Below, piece by piece: positions 24,073-36,400 of a stretch of 64,000 bases of DNA; the first letter of the stretch is position 1; the number at the start of each line of letters is the position of its first letter. Made by a program: the position numbers and the translations under genes. This DNA comes from Amphirosellinia nigrospora (Eukaryota; Ascomycota; Sordariomycetes; Xylariales; Xylariaceae), in contig SCHM01000004.1 of the NCBI GenBank assembly GCA_004123355.1, forward strand, positions 3,132,316 to 3,196,315, given 5' to 3'. The notes below the pieces were generated by a model that searched no databases, was not told where the DNA came from, and saw only the letters and a program-made list of their open reading frames with translations.

Positions 24073-25039
24073 AGAGAACAATTCTCTCCGTTCGACTCGA
24101 TAAGCTACTTAAAGGAAGGACTGGGCCACGATGGTCGATGGTCGATGGTCGATGGTGGCTAGCGTAAGCAGAGGGGGGATCTGGAACTGGTAGATATTAT
24201 ATACGAAGTGGTGTCGCAGCGTCTAGGTTGGTAATAGATGGCTATGCGAATCCTATTATTATTATTATGACGATGACGAAGAAATTGGGGGAAAGAGGCG
24301 GTAAAGGACACTGTAGTGGGCGGGACGAAGTTCCAGGCTGTCTAGTATTCGTCAGTTCATGATGGAACGATTTGTCGAACCACAGCCGTGGTAATAGAGT
24401 CCTAATCTTCGACAATGGCCCAATGGGTCACTGATGAAGCCATGGCCTCAAGGGTCCCTGAATCGATAGCTAACCGTTGGTCAGGTTGGCTTCCTTGCGC
24501 TAGAATTTTGTCCCAATCTTCGTTTCCCAGATTTTAGTTGCGTTGCACTGTTGGCCAATCAGAGCGCATGCTATACGAATAAGAGGCCAAGGAGCTGGGA
24601 CCAGCGGGTTGTCTACGGGGCTAACCGTTTCTAGAATAGTAACCCCCCTTTCGGCCCCCTGAAGCACTGACATGGACCCAATAGTAACCAATTTCAAACC
24701 ATTCAATTGTTCCACCGATGTCGATGTCGATGCCGATGTCATCGGTGCATTGTTACCTAAGCAATGAGCAGGAGAACATAGACTTTTTCTATGTAGATAC
24801 CGCCGAGTAAGAAATGGGAGAGAGCGTGCCGCTGTAGGTTATCGGCAGATGTAGGAGTAGGGAACGGGGTACCTAGGTAATAAAACGTAGATGCAATACC
24901 GAGTAATAGCCTCTATGGTCATGAAGATCCATCCCTTTTGAATTATAGCCAGTGTTGGGCTACGAACGCCGTCTCGGCCTTCCTGATTCCAAGTTTTTGG
25001 GTATATACGTCTAATGCTATAATTACAAAATTGTTGGAC
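24073..25039. other. ERG1 upstream region and PPR-gene 3' flank
   Basis: Contains the CGATGGT heptamer repeat, a (TAT)n stretch near 24257, and a CGATGT-rich segment near 24716-24742. An 80-codon ATG frame on the minus strand is low-complexity and not called. Confidence 0.55.
24129..24156. repeat. CGATGGT x4 just upstream of ERG1
   Basis: Four perfect 7-bp units about 57 bp upstream of the ERG1 ATG, in the likely core promoter or leader. Function unknown. Confidence 0.8.
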
Positions 25040-27949
25040 CTATTCTTTTAGTGCCGCGATTAGCTGCTTGGTGGAGGGATCCCACTGCCGCCACTCAGAG
25101 TCGTGTTTAGATGTGGGCGCCGGAACTACATCGCTCATGATCCGCATAGCCTCACGCGATAATTCTTTGCCTTCCGTACGAACCTCGGCCCTTGCGTTTA
25201 CCACTTCAAGAATAACGCGGTCTAACATATCCAATATTGCTGTCTTGCTATCGCTTGGCTCCTTCTTCCTAACCAGCCTGCGAATTGACTTGAAATGTGA
25301 TAAAGTACTTTGTCTGTCGCAAATGGGCTTGCGGACAGATGATCAACGAGGGACTTCATTCCCGCGATATCTAATAATTCCGAGTAAGCACTCGCGAGAG
25401 CCCTGTAGCTTTGCTTAGACAGGAAGGGATGCGATGCCGCACTCCTATCCTGCGCTAGATTGCACAAGATAATGGCTCTCTCGTGGTGGCCAACCCTAAC
25501 ACAGACATTCGCCATGTGAGTGAGCACGGTTGGGCTAATGGGTATTTGCGACGATTCCAAGTGGCCAAGAATATTTCGCATATGCATCAACACATCCTGA
25601 GGGTTGCCAACAAACGCGTCAATCACCTGTCTAGTAAATGTTGACACGGCAGCTTCGATATCGTGCCCCTCGGCGTGCGCGGCCTGTAGCTGGGAAAGGG
25701 CAAAGCCGGGGTTGTAGCCTTTTGCTCGGAGTATTGCTAAGATGTTCAACCGGAAACAATGACCGTGAAAAGGCATACCGAAACGTTTCGCACGCTTATA
25801 AATCATGACCGCCGACGAAGGGTTGTTGTGCGTCAACTCTTGGTTCATGGCATCGAAGACTGCCCGCGGATCCATACTTCTTCCCGTGTAGGCGAATTTG
25901 TTAATAGCGAATGCTTTGTGGACAGCCACTGCCTTCGTATTCTGGCCTGTGGGCAGGTACTTTTTACCCGAAAAGGATGCGGCTTGGTTTAGAATTCTCT
26001 GCGTTATCTCGTCTGAATAGTGCGGATTGAGCGCCATGAAGTGTGAATGCATGGCCTGCAATTCCGGGAGGGCAAGTTTCCACGTCGCCCAGCAATGATG
26101 CAAGACCGTGTTACATAAACCGGCGTCTAACGCAAAACCTTCTTGACGGCAAAATCCCAACCACGCAACAAGTCCTTTCATATCGCGTTGTTTACCATAC
26201 ATGGTGGCGATAAGACTGACCATGTGGGAGTGAGGTTGAATGCCCATATCTCTCATGAACAGCATAGCAAAATCCTGAGTTGCAGTCGCTGAGTGTACGT
26301 CTGCGAATACCTTTAATACGAGTATAAACGCATCAGTATAAAGAGCTGGATCGGGCAATTCGCTGGGTCGCACTTGTCTAAAAACCTGAAGTACATTATC
26401 CCAGTCTCCTGCCTTAGCTTTGAACACTGCTAATTTCAAAGCGATGTCATTCTCCATATCTGGGTAATCACGTATGAGCTGGTCGGCATACATGTATGCC
26501 ACTTCCTCATCGCCTGCTTTGACTGCCATCTCAACCAAACTGCGGTATACACCCTGCGGATGAGAGATTTTATTTAATATCCCAAGCGATACAGCCTTTT
26601 CAAATAGCTCTATCGTTTGAGCCAGGCTTTGGTGACGAGCCCAGTGAGCCTGTAATAGTCTCATAACCCATCGAGAGCGAAGCTTTCCGGTCCCTGGGCA
26701 ATCCATTCGGGCAAAGGCCTCTACGATGTCGCTTGCGTTTGACCCCTTCATAGCTAAAACAGAGTCCACGACATGGTCCATAGTCTGGTTAAACTGTTCC
26801 ATTGGGGTGCCATACGCGAGTAAAAAAGCAAGAAATCCTGACAACAGTCTTGTGATCGCTGTGTTGAGAGAATGTATCAATAGCCCAGCGCACGAACTCC
26901 ACGGGGTTCTCTGCCCAGCAAAGAGTTCTCCAAAAAACGCTCTGAGGGAGGTGAAAGAGTCGCGATGACAAGCTTTCAACCAGTAGAGACCTCCCCACTT
27001 GTTCCATGCGTATCCCGCGCGTCCGGGGAGTCGCCGTTAGCCTTGCCAGAAACAGGTCGGCAGCTGAATTTATGTGAGCGGCGGATGGAGGTATATCCGA
27101 GTCTCTTTGAAGGTGATACTCTGCGATTGAGAATGCGTCATAGGCAAGGTATTGTGATTCGTCTATTGGGCCCAAACTGAAGACGAGAGTCAGTATTCGG
27201 CTGGCATCTTCCCACCTGCCGCTTGCTCGGCATTCGTTAGAAATACGAACGGAGAGTTCTAGCCACCTGTGAAGCGCAGAACGGGAGGGGATTGGAGGGC
27301 ATCCTGACGTGAACAACTTAACAGCTCGATCCAGTTTCCTCTCATCTTTACTTCCAAGAAGGTCGTTGATGGAGTCGATGAGGGACTCTTGACTTTGATT
27401 TGAACCCGTGACAAGAGTGGGTTGGTAAGGTTCAATTGCCTTGTAGATACGAGTAATACTTGGGGAGTCAATGGCGAGTGCGGATTGTATTTGACGCTTC
27501 GTAATAGGGGGCCGTGTTGAGAGGCCGCAGGTGCGGATGGTAGTGATTGCGACGCCGATGGCTGTGCTCTTTGTATGGACTTCAGATCATTTCCCTCCCC
27601 AGCAGAATGTTCGACCTCGCTGTCAACGACGGTTGCACTTTCGGAAGCGGTACGATGAGTTGTCTCGGCACCGTGGTGCCTCCTGGCCCATATTCACGTT
27701 TTTCGTACCATTGTAGGCTGTGTTCGTGAACGGCAGCCTCGCTTAGTTGGCCGAGTAGCTCCTGTGAACTGCCATTGTGATATCTCCTCGACGATTGCAG
27801 CTTTTTCTTGTTGGCAACAGCGGTTTTTAGTGTACTGATTCGTCGTCGGCGGTCTTCGACTATCACGCCGATCACACACGAAGTGCCCAGGGCAATGCTG
27901 CGCAGAGCACGAATAGCCGCCTTCGAGGAATGGGCAATGGTGATGACAT
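25040..27949 (-). CDS. pentatricopeptide-repeat-like helical-repeat protein, probably mitochondrial
   Basis: A long helical-repeat protein of about 970 residues. The largest clean frame (26979-25222) gives repeated helix pairs such as GDEEVAYMYADQLIRDYP, GDWDNVLQVFRQVRPSELPD and GMPFHGHCFRLNILAILRAK, typical of fungal PPR proteins that handle mitochondrial RNA. The N-terminal part is basic (VEDRRRRISTLKTAV, NKKKLQSSRRY), compatible with a mitochondrial presequence, but I cannot confirm import. The C-terminus is LDMLDRVILEVVNAR to AALKE. At least five frame changes occur: near 27930, 27590, 27490, 26860 and 25285. The ATG at 27949 is a best guess because the next conserved block is in another frame. 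I cannot name an orthologue. Confidence 0.7.
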
Positions 27950-28519
27950 GTCAAATTGCCACGTGCGGCCATATCTGGCGAGGAGTTAATCGACTGCGTC
28001 CATAGATGACGGGACGCCGATCGATCGGAAGCCCATGTGTTGAGTATTGGTGGTTTGGAAATGGGTTGGGGTCAGCCCACACAAGTCAATAAAGATAGCC
28101 AATTATTGCTTGGCTCAAGAAATGCGTGCACGAGGCTGTCCCACTTTAACTTGGCCATGCCGTGCTTACCTAAGGTACTTATCTGTATATATACTTAAGT
28201 ACGTAGAGAGAGATTATGGTACACCAATAGATGTGGGATTTACTAAAACACTCAGGTTGCTTCGATATCTTAGAGTGTCTGTAGACTTACACAGACGTCC
28301 GTCTCACATCTGTGGCATTTATGGCATTGATGATCCCGAGTGTGCGTTTCATAGTTAGCTTTGGAGAATATGATACATTCGAATGAGCTTGAGATATCTT
28401 ATAAAGTACAGCACCAATAATTTCTAACCGCCCGTCTTCTTCTATATTACCCTAACGCCTTGTAAATGCTCGAACTTTTATACACACCAGGATGTACTAT
28501 AAACCTGATAGCATCTCCG
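27950..28519. other. intergenic region
   Basis: PPR-gene upstream region and 3' flank of the mitochondrial carrier. No feature recognised. Confidence 0.6.
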
Positions 28520-29732
28520 CTATCGAGACATCTCTTGGCGTTCTACCGGCATCCAAGTTTCCAATTGTCGCAGCATAGTCTGGTACAAAAACAGCATACA
28601 CCCACTCTGAACGCTGGTCCAGACAAAGCGTGGCCCGACTCCTCTGAACCAACCTCCAACTCCTTCAGTCTTGTAAATGAGTCTCAACCCTCTGAAAATG
28701 GAATCTTCGTCTAGAGGAATGGCTCCTGGGCGTGGCAGAGAAGTTGATGGCGACGATGTTGAGATGGGCCGGGTTTGAGAATTAGATGACGAGGCAGATA
28801 TCCCTTGTTTTGCTGGCAATTCCTTAATAACCGACTTGGTATCTATCACAGTACGATCCTTTGACTTGTGCAGAACTGGTGCAGGGTCGATTTGGGTTTG
28901 AAGGCGAGTTTTCACGACATCGAGAGGGCATGTCATAACACCGGCCAACCCGCCGCCTGCGGCTCCAGTCAGAAGCTCTAGGGGAACACCAATGTCCCTA
29001 CTATTTTTCCATTCTCGCGCCCAGCTTTGAAATTGCTCGTAAAACATGAACTGCAAAGCGGAAAAGGGAAGGTCTCGGTAGAGTGTTGCCTTGTAGCCAG
29101 AAAAGAGCTCGGAGACGCCTTCGGTCCGAATGATAGTCCTTGCTGCATCGAATGTACCTTTATAGTTATAGCCGGATTTGAAGTAAGGGTTATTAAAGCG
29201 TCCTTGAAGCTGAAGTCGTGTCTTCAGTACCTCTGAGGGCACGTAAACGATCGATGCCGCCAGATCACCGACAAACCCTTACAGAGCGTCAGCAGCGAAG
29301 CATCCGGCAGCTCGGATGACATTACAAACCAGCAATTAAATAGGAGATATGGGCTTGTACGCCATAGTCCAGCATATGTCGTTTACTCCATTCATAGGTT
29401 CCAAAGAATAGCACCGTACCCGGAAAGGAGCCCATCATCGCAGGTAACCAACCTCCATATAATCCTCGCCTTATACCCTCCTGGCGCCATATTGTGTAAT
29501 AGGATGAACCCAACGATGTGTACTTCGGAGGGAGATGGGGATCGCCTTGCTGTCGCGTTTTGACGGTATCCAGTGAGTGCATGAGCATGTCACCAGTAGT
29601 CCCTCCAAGCCCTCCAGCGAGCATGGACTAGACGCCTCGACTAATTAGCTATGCAGAGGCCAATTCGAATCTCGCATGACTGACATGAATGTAAGGGGGG
29701 CGGTGCTTCCCCTCGCCATCGCTAATGGTCAT
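28520..29732 (-). CDS. mitochondrial carrier family (SLC25) protein, Mme1/YMR166C-like
   Basis: An inner-membrane solute carrier. Exons 29685-29732, 29627-29330 (reading leftward) and 29277-28520 sum to 1104 bases, giving 367 residues with no frame change. Three carrier repeats are visible through their signature loops: [26 protein letters not shown] and [13 protein letters not shown]. Matching second-half motifs include [34 protein letters not shown] and [16 protein letters not shown] disordered Ser/Thr-rich insert of about 60 residues splits the third repeat. The length and the insert resemble yeast YMR166C (Mme1, proposed Mg exporter). The substrate is inferred only by resemblance. Intron 1 ends TCTAG; intron 2 is 52 nt with a GTTTGT donor. 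Confidence 0.88.
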
Positions 29733-30350
29733 TTTCTGTCTACAATGCGGCTGCGGTCGACTGAAATCCAATGTGGTAGCTGTTTGTGCTGCAGTCCATC
29801 ATGGATGTAGCCGGCAAGGTCGGGCGCTGCGGTTGTCGAGCGCCGCGTCGAAAAAAACACCGGGCAACGCTGATGCCAAAGATACCTAGGATGAGTAGCG
29901 ACAGTAGTGGGGGGCTCCCGGTGCACGCCGAATATTTGCTTCGTCGAACTGCGAGAGGCCCTTGGAGAGGGTCCTCAAAAGATATGGGAATTTTCCGCAA
30001 TAAAAAATCCTAGCGCAACTGACGTATCTAGCTCGGGCGAGAAGTTGTGGCTCGTGCGGTCTTATCGCCTAGATAAGTCTAGGTACTTATATTCCATTGC
30101 GGGGCAACCTCTATACTCAGGTACTGGTACCCCAGAGATCCTCCGAGAGGTAGCGCTAACTACGGAGATAAGAACTCGGTTGGTACTGTCTAGATTATTC
30201 AAGTACATATAGGTTTACTCCTCACTATATTTATAGGCGAAGTGTGAGGCGGGCAATTGATATAGATGTAGGTATCTTCGACGAAGAAAACATATTATTA
30301 AAGTCTAGTATAGCAGCGAAAACAAGTGATGATAGTGAACTAGACGTAAT
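29733..30350. other. intergenic region
   Basis: Upstream region of the carrier and 3' flank of IMP2. Nothing further recognised. Confidence 0.6.
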
Positions 30351-30985
30351 TTACCCTTGCCTTCGTATCTCGTCTGCATATTCCCACCATCGAACGCGTC
30401 CTGCTCTGTGAAGCGGCCACAGTAAACGCGCGACTTTCCCAATAATTAGACCTGTCGATATAGGTCCATAATTGTTGCTATCCAACTGTCTCGCTCACCA
30501 CCGTCCCCTTCGACCCAGATATGTCCAGGCGGAACAATGACCTTGTGAACGGGATATGGACTGCGAGTTTGGATAACATCACCCGGCAATCCAACGATCC
30601 TCTTGACGGTGATGGCCTCCGGCTTCATAGGATTCCTATCCAGGCGTAAGAATTCAATGAGTACACATGCCATACTAATACACAAATCGATATTGCGCCA
30701 AGAGAAGGAGGTGCCCTACCAGAAAGTCACGATCATGCCGCGCTGCAAGGCATATTGCGCATTATATTTAAAGTTTACCACGACGTCCTCTCGGGTGGTT
30801 TGGTCTTTTTCCGAGTTCAAGAACGGGTACATGGACGGGCCGTGGATCCATGTCAGTTCTAGAACGAAGGTGTTGAATGAGATGATCATTGGAACCGAAG
30901 CTGCGAACATAAACATATGGTAGCCGAAGCGGCCGAAAGCGGCGCGCTGCTGCTTAAATCTGGTCCATATGGGTCTGAGCGCCAT
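30351..30985 (-). CDS. IMP2: mitochondrial inner membrane protease subunit 2
   Basis: An S26-family signal peptidase that cleaves sorting signals of proteins entering the intermembrane space. Exons 30720-30985 and 30351-30635 encode about 183 residues, close to the yeast length. A membrane helix (GYHMFMFAASVPMIISFN) is followed by the catalytic Ser in HGPSMYPFLN. The catalytic Lys lies in ITVKRIVGLPGD, followed by VPPGHIWVEGDG. The intron restores FWNPMKPEAITVKR across the junction. One base is missing near 30493; restoring it gives the expected SNNYGPIS and RVRWWEYADE ending. It is encoded head-to-tail between two other minus-strand genes with separate spacing, so no operon-like link is implied. 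Confidence 0.9.
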
Positions 30986-31575
30986 CGATGTGGACGAGCT
31001 CGTAGTTCTCGTGAAAAAAGTAGTAGTAGGTACTGTTGCAATTCAGCGACGGGCTTCAAAATTGAAGATGGTACTAAGTCAAACGAGTTTCGACCCCACA
31101 GCTGGAACAAGAGGCCCATATACGTATCTCCGCTAGGTATAGCACATACGCAGTCTAACTTCTCTTATAGATACCAGCATCGGATCAAAGTCAATCTATT
31201 ACTTTTAAGTACCAAGTCATAACAAACTTGTCGGCGCTCACTGTTTATTATAGCCAATGAATCAGCCTATGGTAGTGAAATGCCACGAATCGATCAACAT
31301 CAGGTAGCAGTATCTGTTGAAGTGCTTCATTACTATCGAGATACTCAGAGCACCACTCTAGTGCAAGTGTGTCTAAAGCACTGCTTGTACCTAGGTGATG
31401 CGAGAACCAACCCAGATGATTCATGTCCCGTAGAATCAAGCCTCAACCAGGCCTGAGTCATCCATTTGCATGCTGAAAACTTTTAACCCCATATGATCGG
31501 CGTGAATGTCACGGCCAGGTACCGCCTAGACCTCATATGTTTTACTTCGAGAGAATGATGAGGATTTCGTATAGT
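30986..31575. other. intergenic region
   Basis: IMP2 upstream region and the eIF2alpha 3' flank. No feature recognised. Confidence 0.6.
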
Positions 31576-32662
31576 TTACACGGTCTCGGGGATGTTGTCG
31601 TCGCTCTCGCTAACGCTCTCGTCGCCGCTAACCTCGGCATTCTCGCGCTCACGCTTCTCCATAAGGGCCTGCAGTTCGGCATCATCGGAGTCTGTGACGG
31701 CTTTAGGCTCCATCTTCACGACAAGCTGACCTCCCGCGCTTGTGATGCTGTTCCGAATATCTACGATTGCCTCCTCCAGTCTGGCGATGCCAACGGTCTT
31801 GTCGAGGCACATGCTCGTCAACACATATAGGGGCGGTGATACGAGCCTCACTTTTACTTGATTCTCTTCCGTATTGCGCGCCTCGGCTGTCCGTAGGGCG
31901 GTCTTGACGGCGTCGATGCCCTCATATTCGAAGCAGGTGACCTCGATATCTGCTCGGACTTTTGTGGGTTGAGGCGTCAACCGTTTTCCGATATATGACT
32001 TGAGTTCCTCTGCGACCGCGTCGCTGGGGAAGGTGATCTCGTTCCATACATCAGGGTTCCTGTAGTAGGGGTTAGGGATAGTTTCGGTAATAGTTTATGA
32101 CTGGCGGCCTTACGTTATGGAGAACTTGAAAGCATCGATAGTGTGCCCGTACTTCTTCATTAAGGGCCATGCTATGCTCTCATAGAGGGTCTGAATGGGT
32201 GTTTGGGCCTTTTCGGCCACATGTCGCATAATAGAGTGCACCATTTTGCTCTTATTGTACCGCTCCTCGCATTTAACAATATCTTCAGGGCCTACACGGC
32301 GCTTCGAAAGATCGATATATCCTGAGCAAAGTTAGTATTGAGCGTGCACGCAACTGGTTGTTCCGTTTACCCTTCTCCTTATCAACTCTGAGTACGACGA
32401 CAACTTCATTCCGGCCAACACGGATAAGCTTTTGGATACTACGAATACGACGTCGCGAAAGCTCGGATAGTAAGATCATGCCATCGATGTTGTCGTATTC
32501 GAGGAGTTTGACGTAGGCACCCATATCGGCGATCTAGGCAATGTTAGTTAAGTCGTTATACTATATGAGCAGAACATCACTCACCTGCTTGACGTTAACC
32601 ATAACGAAGCTATCGATCTCCGGATAGGGTTCCTCATAGAACCGGCAGTTTGTCAGCGACAT
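31576..32662 (-). CDS. SUI2: translation initiation factor eIF2 alpha subunit
   Basis: A subunit of the eIF2 complex that brings initiator tRNA to the 40S ribosome; it is the target of eIF2 kinases. Exons 32585-32662, 32371-32533, 32114-32321 and 31576-32059 give exactly 310 residues with intact frame. The N-terminus is [15 protein letters not shown]. The S1-type domain contains [17 protein letters not shown], with the regulatory serine (Ser51 in yeast numbering) in [10 protein letters not shown]. The helical and C-terminal domains follow ([29 protein letters not shown]), and the end is acidic. Introns are 51-54 nt with normal signals. It is divergent from NTE1. This gene being undamaged argues against uniformly poor sequence. 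Confidence 0.95.
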
Positions 32663-33452
32663 GTTGGGCGATCTCGAGAGCGTACAACGCAGGGGAAGAA
32701 TTGGTGGTGGCCGATGGTGGCCTGGGTCACTTCAGGTCGTAAATGTAGTGCGGAATGATTACGGTAGGATATATCGCAGGCTAGCCTTTTTTTCTAAAAA
32801 GAGAATAAAATTCTCTTAAGAGGTATAGAAGATATGACGCTCAGAATCGAGGCGACGCCACTGGATTGCTGTATCAAAGGTGGAGGAGTCACACAGTGAA
32901 ATTTGAAGGCAACTCGCCCATTTCGAAATCTTTACGTGGGGTGATAACCCCGCCAAAATACTGTGACACTGGAACAAACCAGATTGCTGAGCCACAAGTG
33001 TTTCGCCTAGGCGCAGCTGGTACGGTAGGGAATCGCTACATGTGGCTAGCGTGTGGCTAGTGCGAGCATGGGTACACCGGCCGCGATCCGAGCTTCGGGA
33101 TGAATGTTCGGCCGACGGCTCCACCATAGGTCACAGGTTTTCAAAAGAAGCTTGTGATAGCCAAATGTCTCTAAGCAGCTCCTCTCTAACCTACCTCTGT
33201 CATCTAGATCTGTTTCTCTCCTCCGTAACTCACATCTATCCGCCCCAAATGTCCTTCTCACTTCAGAGCTGGTCAAACAACAGCTCCGGACTCATTCGGT
33301 TTGGATCGAGGTGCACCGGAGCATTCTTTTTTACCCATCTTTTCCGGGACCTTCAATTCGCGACCTCGAACCCTGCTACAAGATGAGATGCGCAGCAAGG
33401 TTGAGTCACTTGCGCAACTTCAAGTGGTCGTGACCTCTTCCGCATCAAAAAA
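32663..33452. promoter_or_regulatory. divergent upstream region of SUI2 and NTE1
   Basis: 790 bp between two divergent ATGs. It includes a poly-T/AAAGAG block near 32790 and pyrimidine-rich DNA before NTE1. No specific binding site is claimed. Confidence 0.5.
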
Positions 33453-36400
33453 ATGACTACCTCCGATTTCATCAACGAGCCTACGGGCTTGTCAAACGCT
33501 GTTTCAAGCGTCATGACCAGGTCCACAGCAACAGCGGCAGCCGTGTTGGCTCGGACACAGCACGCTGCGCAAACTGAGAGTCCGTCCTCTTGGCTTGGCT
33601 TGATAGCGAGACTCCTTCTTTTCATATTCCATATTCTCTCCACGATCTTGTACTGGAGCCTCAAACTTACGACTATTTCGGTGCCGAGTCTACTGTTCAC
33701 GTTCTTTTCGACAAGCTTGACGGTGACGATGAATGCTACAACATTGGCGCTAATACTATTCTTAATGTTTTCCGCTGTCACATGGCTCGTGCGATACCGA
33801 TATCTCAACATGTATTCGCGTCTACCGCCCGAGCCCCAGCGCAAAGAGCCAGAATTGGATCTTTTTGCAGGCGCCCATGAAGAAAGTGTGAAACCCGGAC
33901 TATCTAATTACTTAGATGAATTCCTCAGTGCCATGAAAATATTTGGTTACCTTGAACGCCCGGTCTTTCATGAGCTGACAAGGAGTATGCAAACTCGGAA
34001 GCTTATTGCCGGTGAAACCTTGAACCTTGAAGATGAACAGGGCTTTTGCTTTGTTGTGGATGGTCTCGTGGAGATTTTCGTTAAGTCTTCACAGCAGCGT
34101 CAAATGGCTACATCTACAACGGGATTCGGTTCGTCAGTAGAGTCATCGCTTACTGACGAAGAAGATGATCAACTCCCTGGTCAGCAGCGGTATCAACTTC
34201 TTACAGAGGTTCGAAATGGGAACCCTATGTCTTCTCTTTTCTCTATTATGTCACTGTTTACAGAAGATGTACACTTTCAAGCCCCATCAGAAACCCCATC
34301 GCGGCCTATCTTAGCCAACGAGGTTACTAGCCCTCGAATGCCATCCAATAGCAACCCTGCGCATCATGATGCAGCCGTATTTCTAAACGAGCCGGCAAAA
34401 TCCACGACTTTCAATGAAAAAGACACAATTAGGCCGGCATCGCGAGAAGAGGGGTCATATTTCCAGCAAATACCTCCGATATCTTTAGATGGCTCTTCCA
34501 CGCCACAACGACACAACCCACGTCCAAAAATAAAGAGAGTGGCCACTTCCGTCCATCCTGATATTATAGCAAGAGCCACAACTGATACCACAATTGCCAT
34601 TATACCTGCCAGCGCTTTTCGACGCTTAATCAAGGTGTATCCCAAAGCAACAGCACACATTGTACACGTTATCTTGTCTCGATTTCAACGTGTTACTCTT
34701 GCCACGGCCTACAATTATCTCGGATTAACTAATGAAGTGCTGCACACTGAGAAGAATATGATGAAATTCACAACCTGGCAACTGCCAAATCTCCTCCGGG
34801 GTGATGCTTTGGCACGGTTAAAGGAAAAGTTCAGCCAAGAGCGAGAAAGGGCCCGGGAAGAGGAAGCAGGCAAAGGAATTGCGCTACACAATGCGTCTAC
34901 TACTAGTCGTCGCCGTAGATCGTCGACTGGTCTGCGAAAGGAGGCCGCATTGCAAGCAATGTCAAAAGCTCGACCACAATCAATTGTTGCATCCACGATT
35001 GTACCTCCGCAGGAAAGACAGTCAATACATACTCCAAGTCCTGGGGATCTTATAGCTAATGTCCAGTTGGCCCGGAGCGGCGGCGCTTACCCATCTAGTA
35101 TGCTGGAGATTCCATTGACACAGCCATGGCAATCACCCGATGCCCTTGGTAAAGACGATGGAAGCCCCTTATCACAACATGCATTCAACCCTTCACCCAC
35201 GCAGAAGCGGGCTCGGCTGTCCATTTACCCCCGAGACTCATTGGATGAGGATAACTTATTCCGTCTTTCTATTTTGGAGTGTGTCTTCAAAACCCTGGGT
35301 ATTGAAGCCAGTGGCAGTACCTCAAGAGGAGGCCAGGACTCTATCGAAGGTTCTCCTCGATTTGTAACCTACGATGGTAGAAGGCAAAAGAATGCGCCCA
35401 ACAACAATGCCTTTGGGTTCATGTCATCATTTGATGGTTCCGCAGACTGGGATTCTGAATCCATGACGTCTGGCGGAATGTCAATGAGCGCAACTCCCAG
35501 TGCGCAAGTCCTAGCTTCAGAAATGAAACACGAGGTCGAGATAGTCTTCCACGAAGGATCGGTGCTCGTGGAACAGGGAGAACGAAGTCCTGGTTTATAC
35601 TACGTCATAGACGGCTTTCTTGATATATGCGTCCCTTCTGATGATCCCGGTAGCGACATTTTAAGCTCATCAAGCCGAACTTCCGTTAATGCAATGCATC
35701 AGGCGGATTCTCATGATGGAGCTCCCCGAGCGCCATCCGACTTCGGCGTCTCGAATGATCAAATCGCGCTGGAAAGAATCCTGACAGTAAACGTTCGGCG
35801 CCCCCAAGACGTCGTGTCGGCCTAGTGAAACCAGGCGGTATCGCGGGCTACATCAGCACAGTGTCATCATATCGATCCTTCATTGATGTCGTGGCTAAAA
35901 CTGATGTATACGTCGGTTTTATTCCACGGGCGACCGTTGAAAAAATGGTCGAGATATCCAATTGTCCTCTTGACAATGGCGAAGAGGTTGACGAGCTTAC
36001 TCCCACGCTTATTGCTGCATATCGATTTTGCCCTTGAGTGGGTTCAAGTTGATGCTGGGCAGGTCATGTTTAACAAGGATGAAGAAAGCGAAGCTATATA
36101 TCTAGTTCTCAATGGACGCTTACGTCTCGTAGAGGACAGACGGGATGGCGGGATGAATGTCCGGGCAGAATTTGGGCAAGGCGATAGCGTTGGTGAGTTG
36201 GAAGTTATGACCGAGTCGGCCCGCACTGGGACATTACATGCTATTCGTGATACGGAGCTTATCAAGTTTCCTCGTACACTCTTTAACAGTCTTGCGCAAG
36301 AGCACCCTAACATCACCATCAAAATCTCGAAAATCATCGCCTCGAGAATGCGACGCATGATTGATGCTCCTAGCACTTATGCGGGGAAGGACGTTGCAAC

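Noticed and set aside
24500-24742. 80-codon ATG frame on the minus strand between ERG1 and the PPR gene
   Set aside because: The N-terminus is a CGATGT microsatellite translated as Thr/Ser repeats. No homology or splice context.
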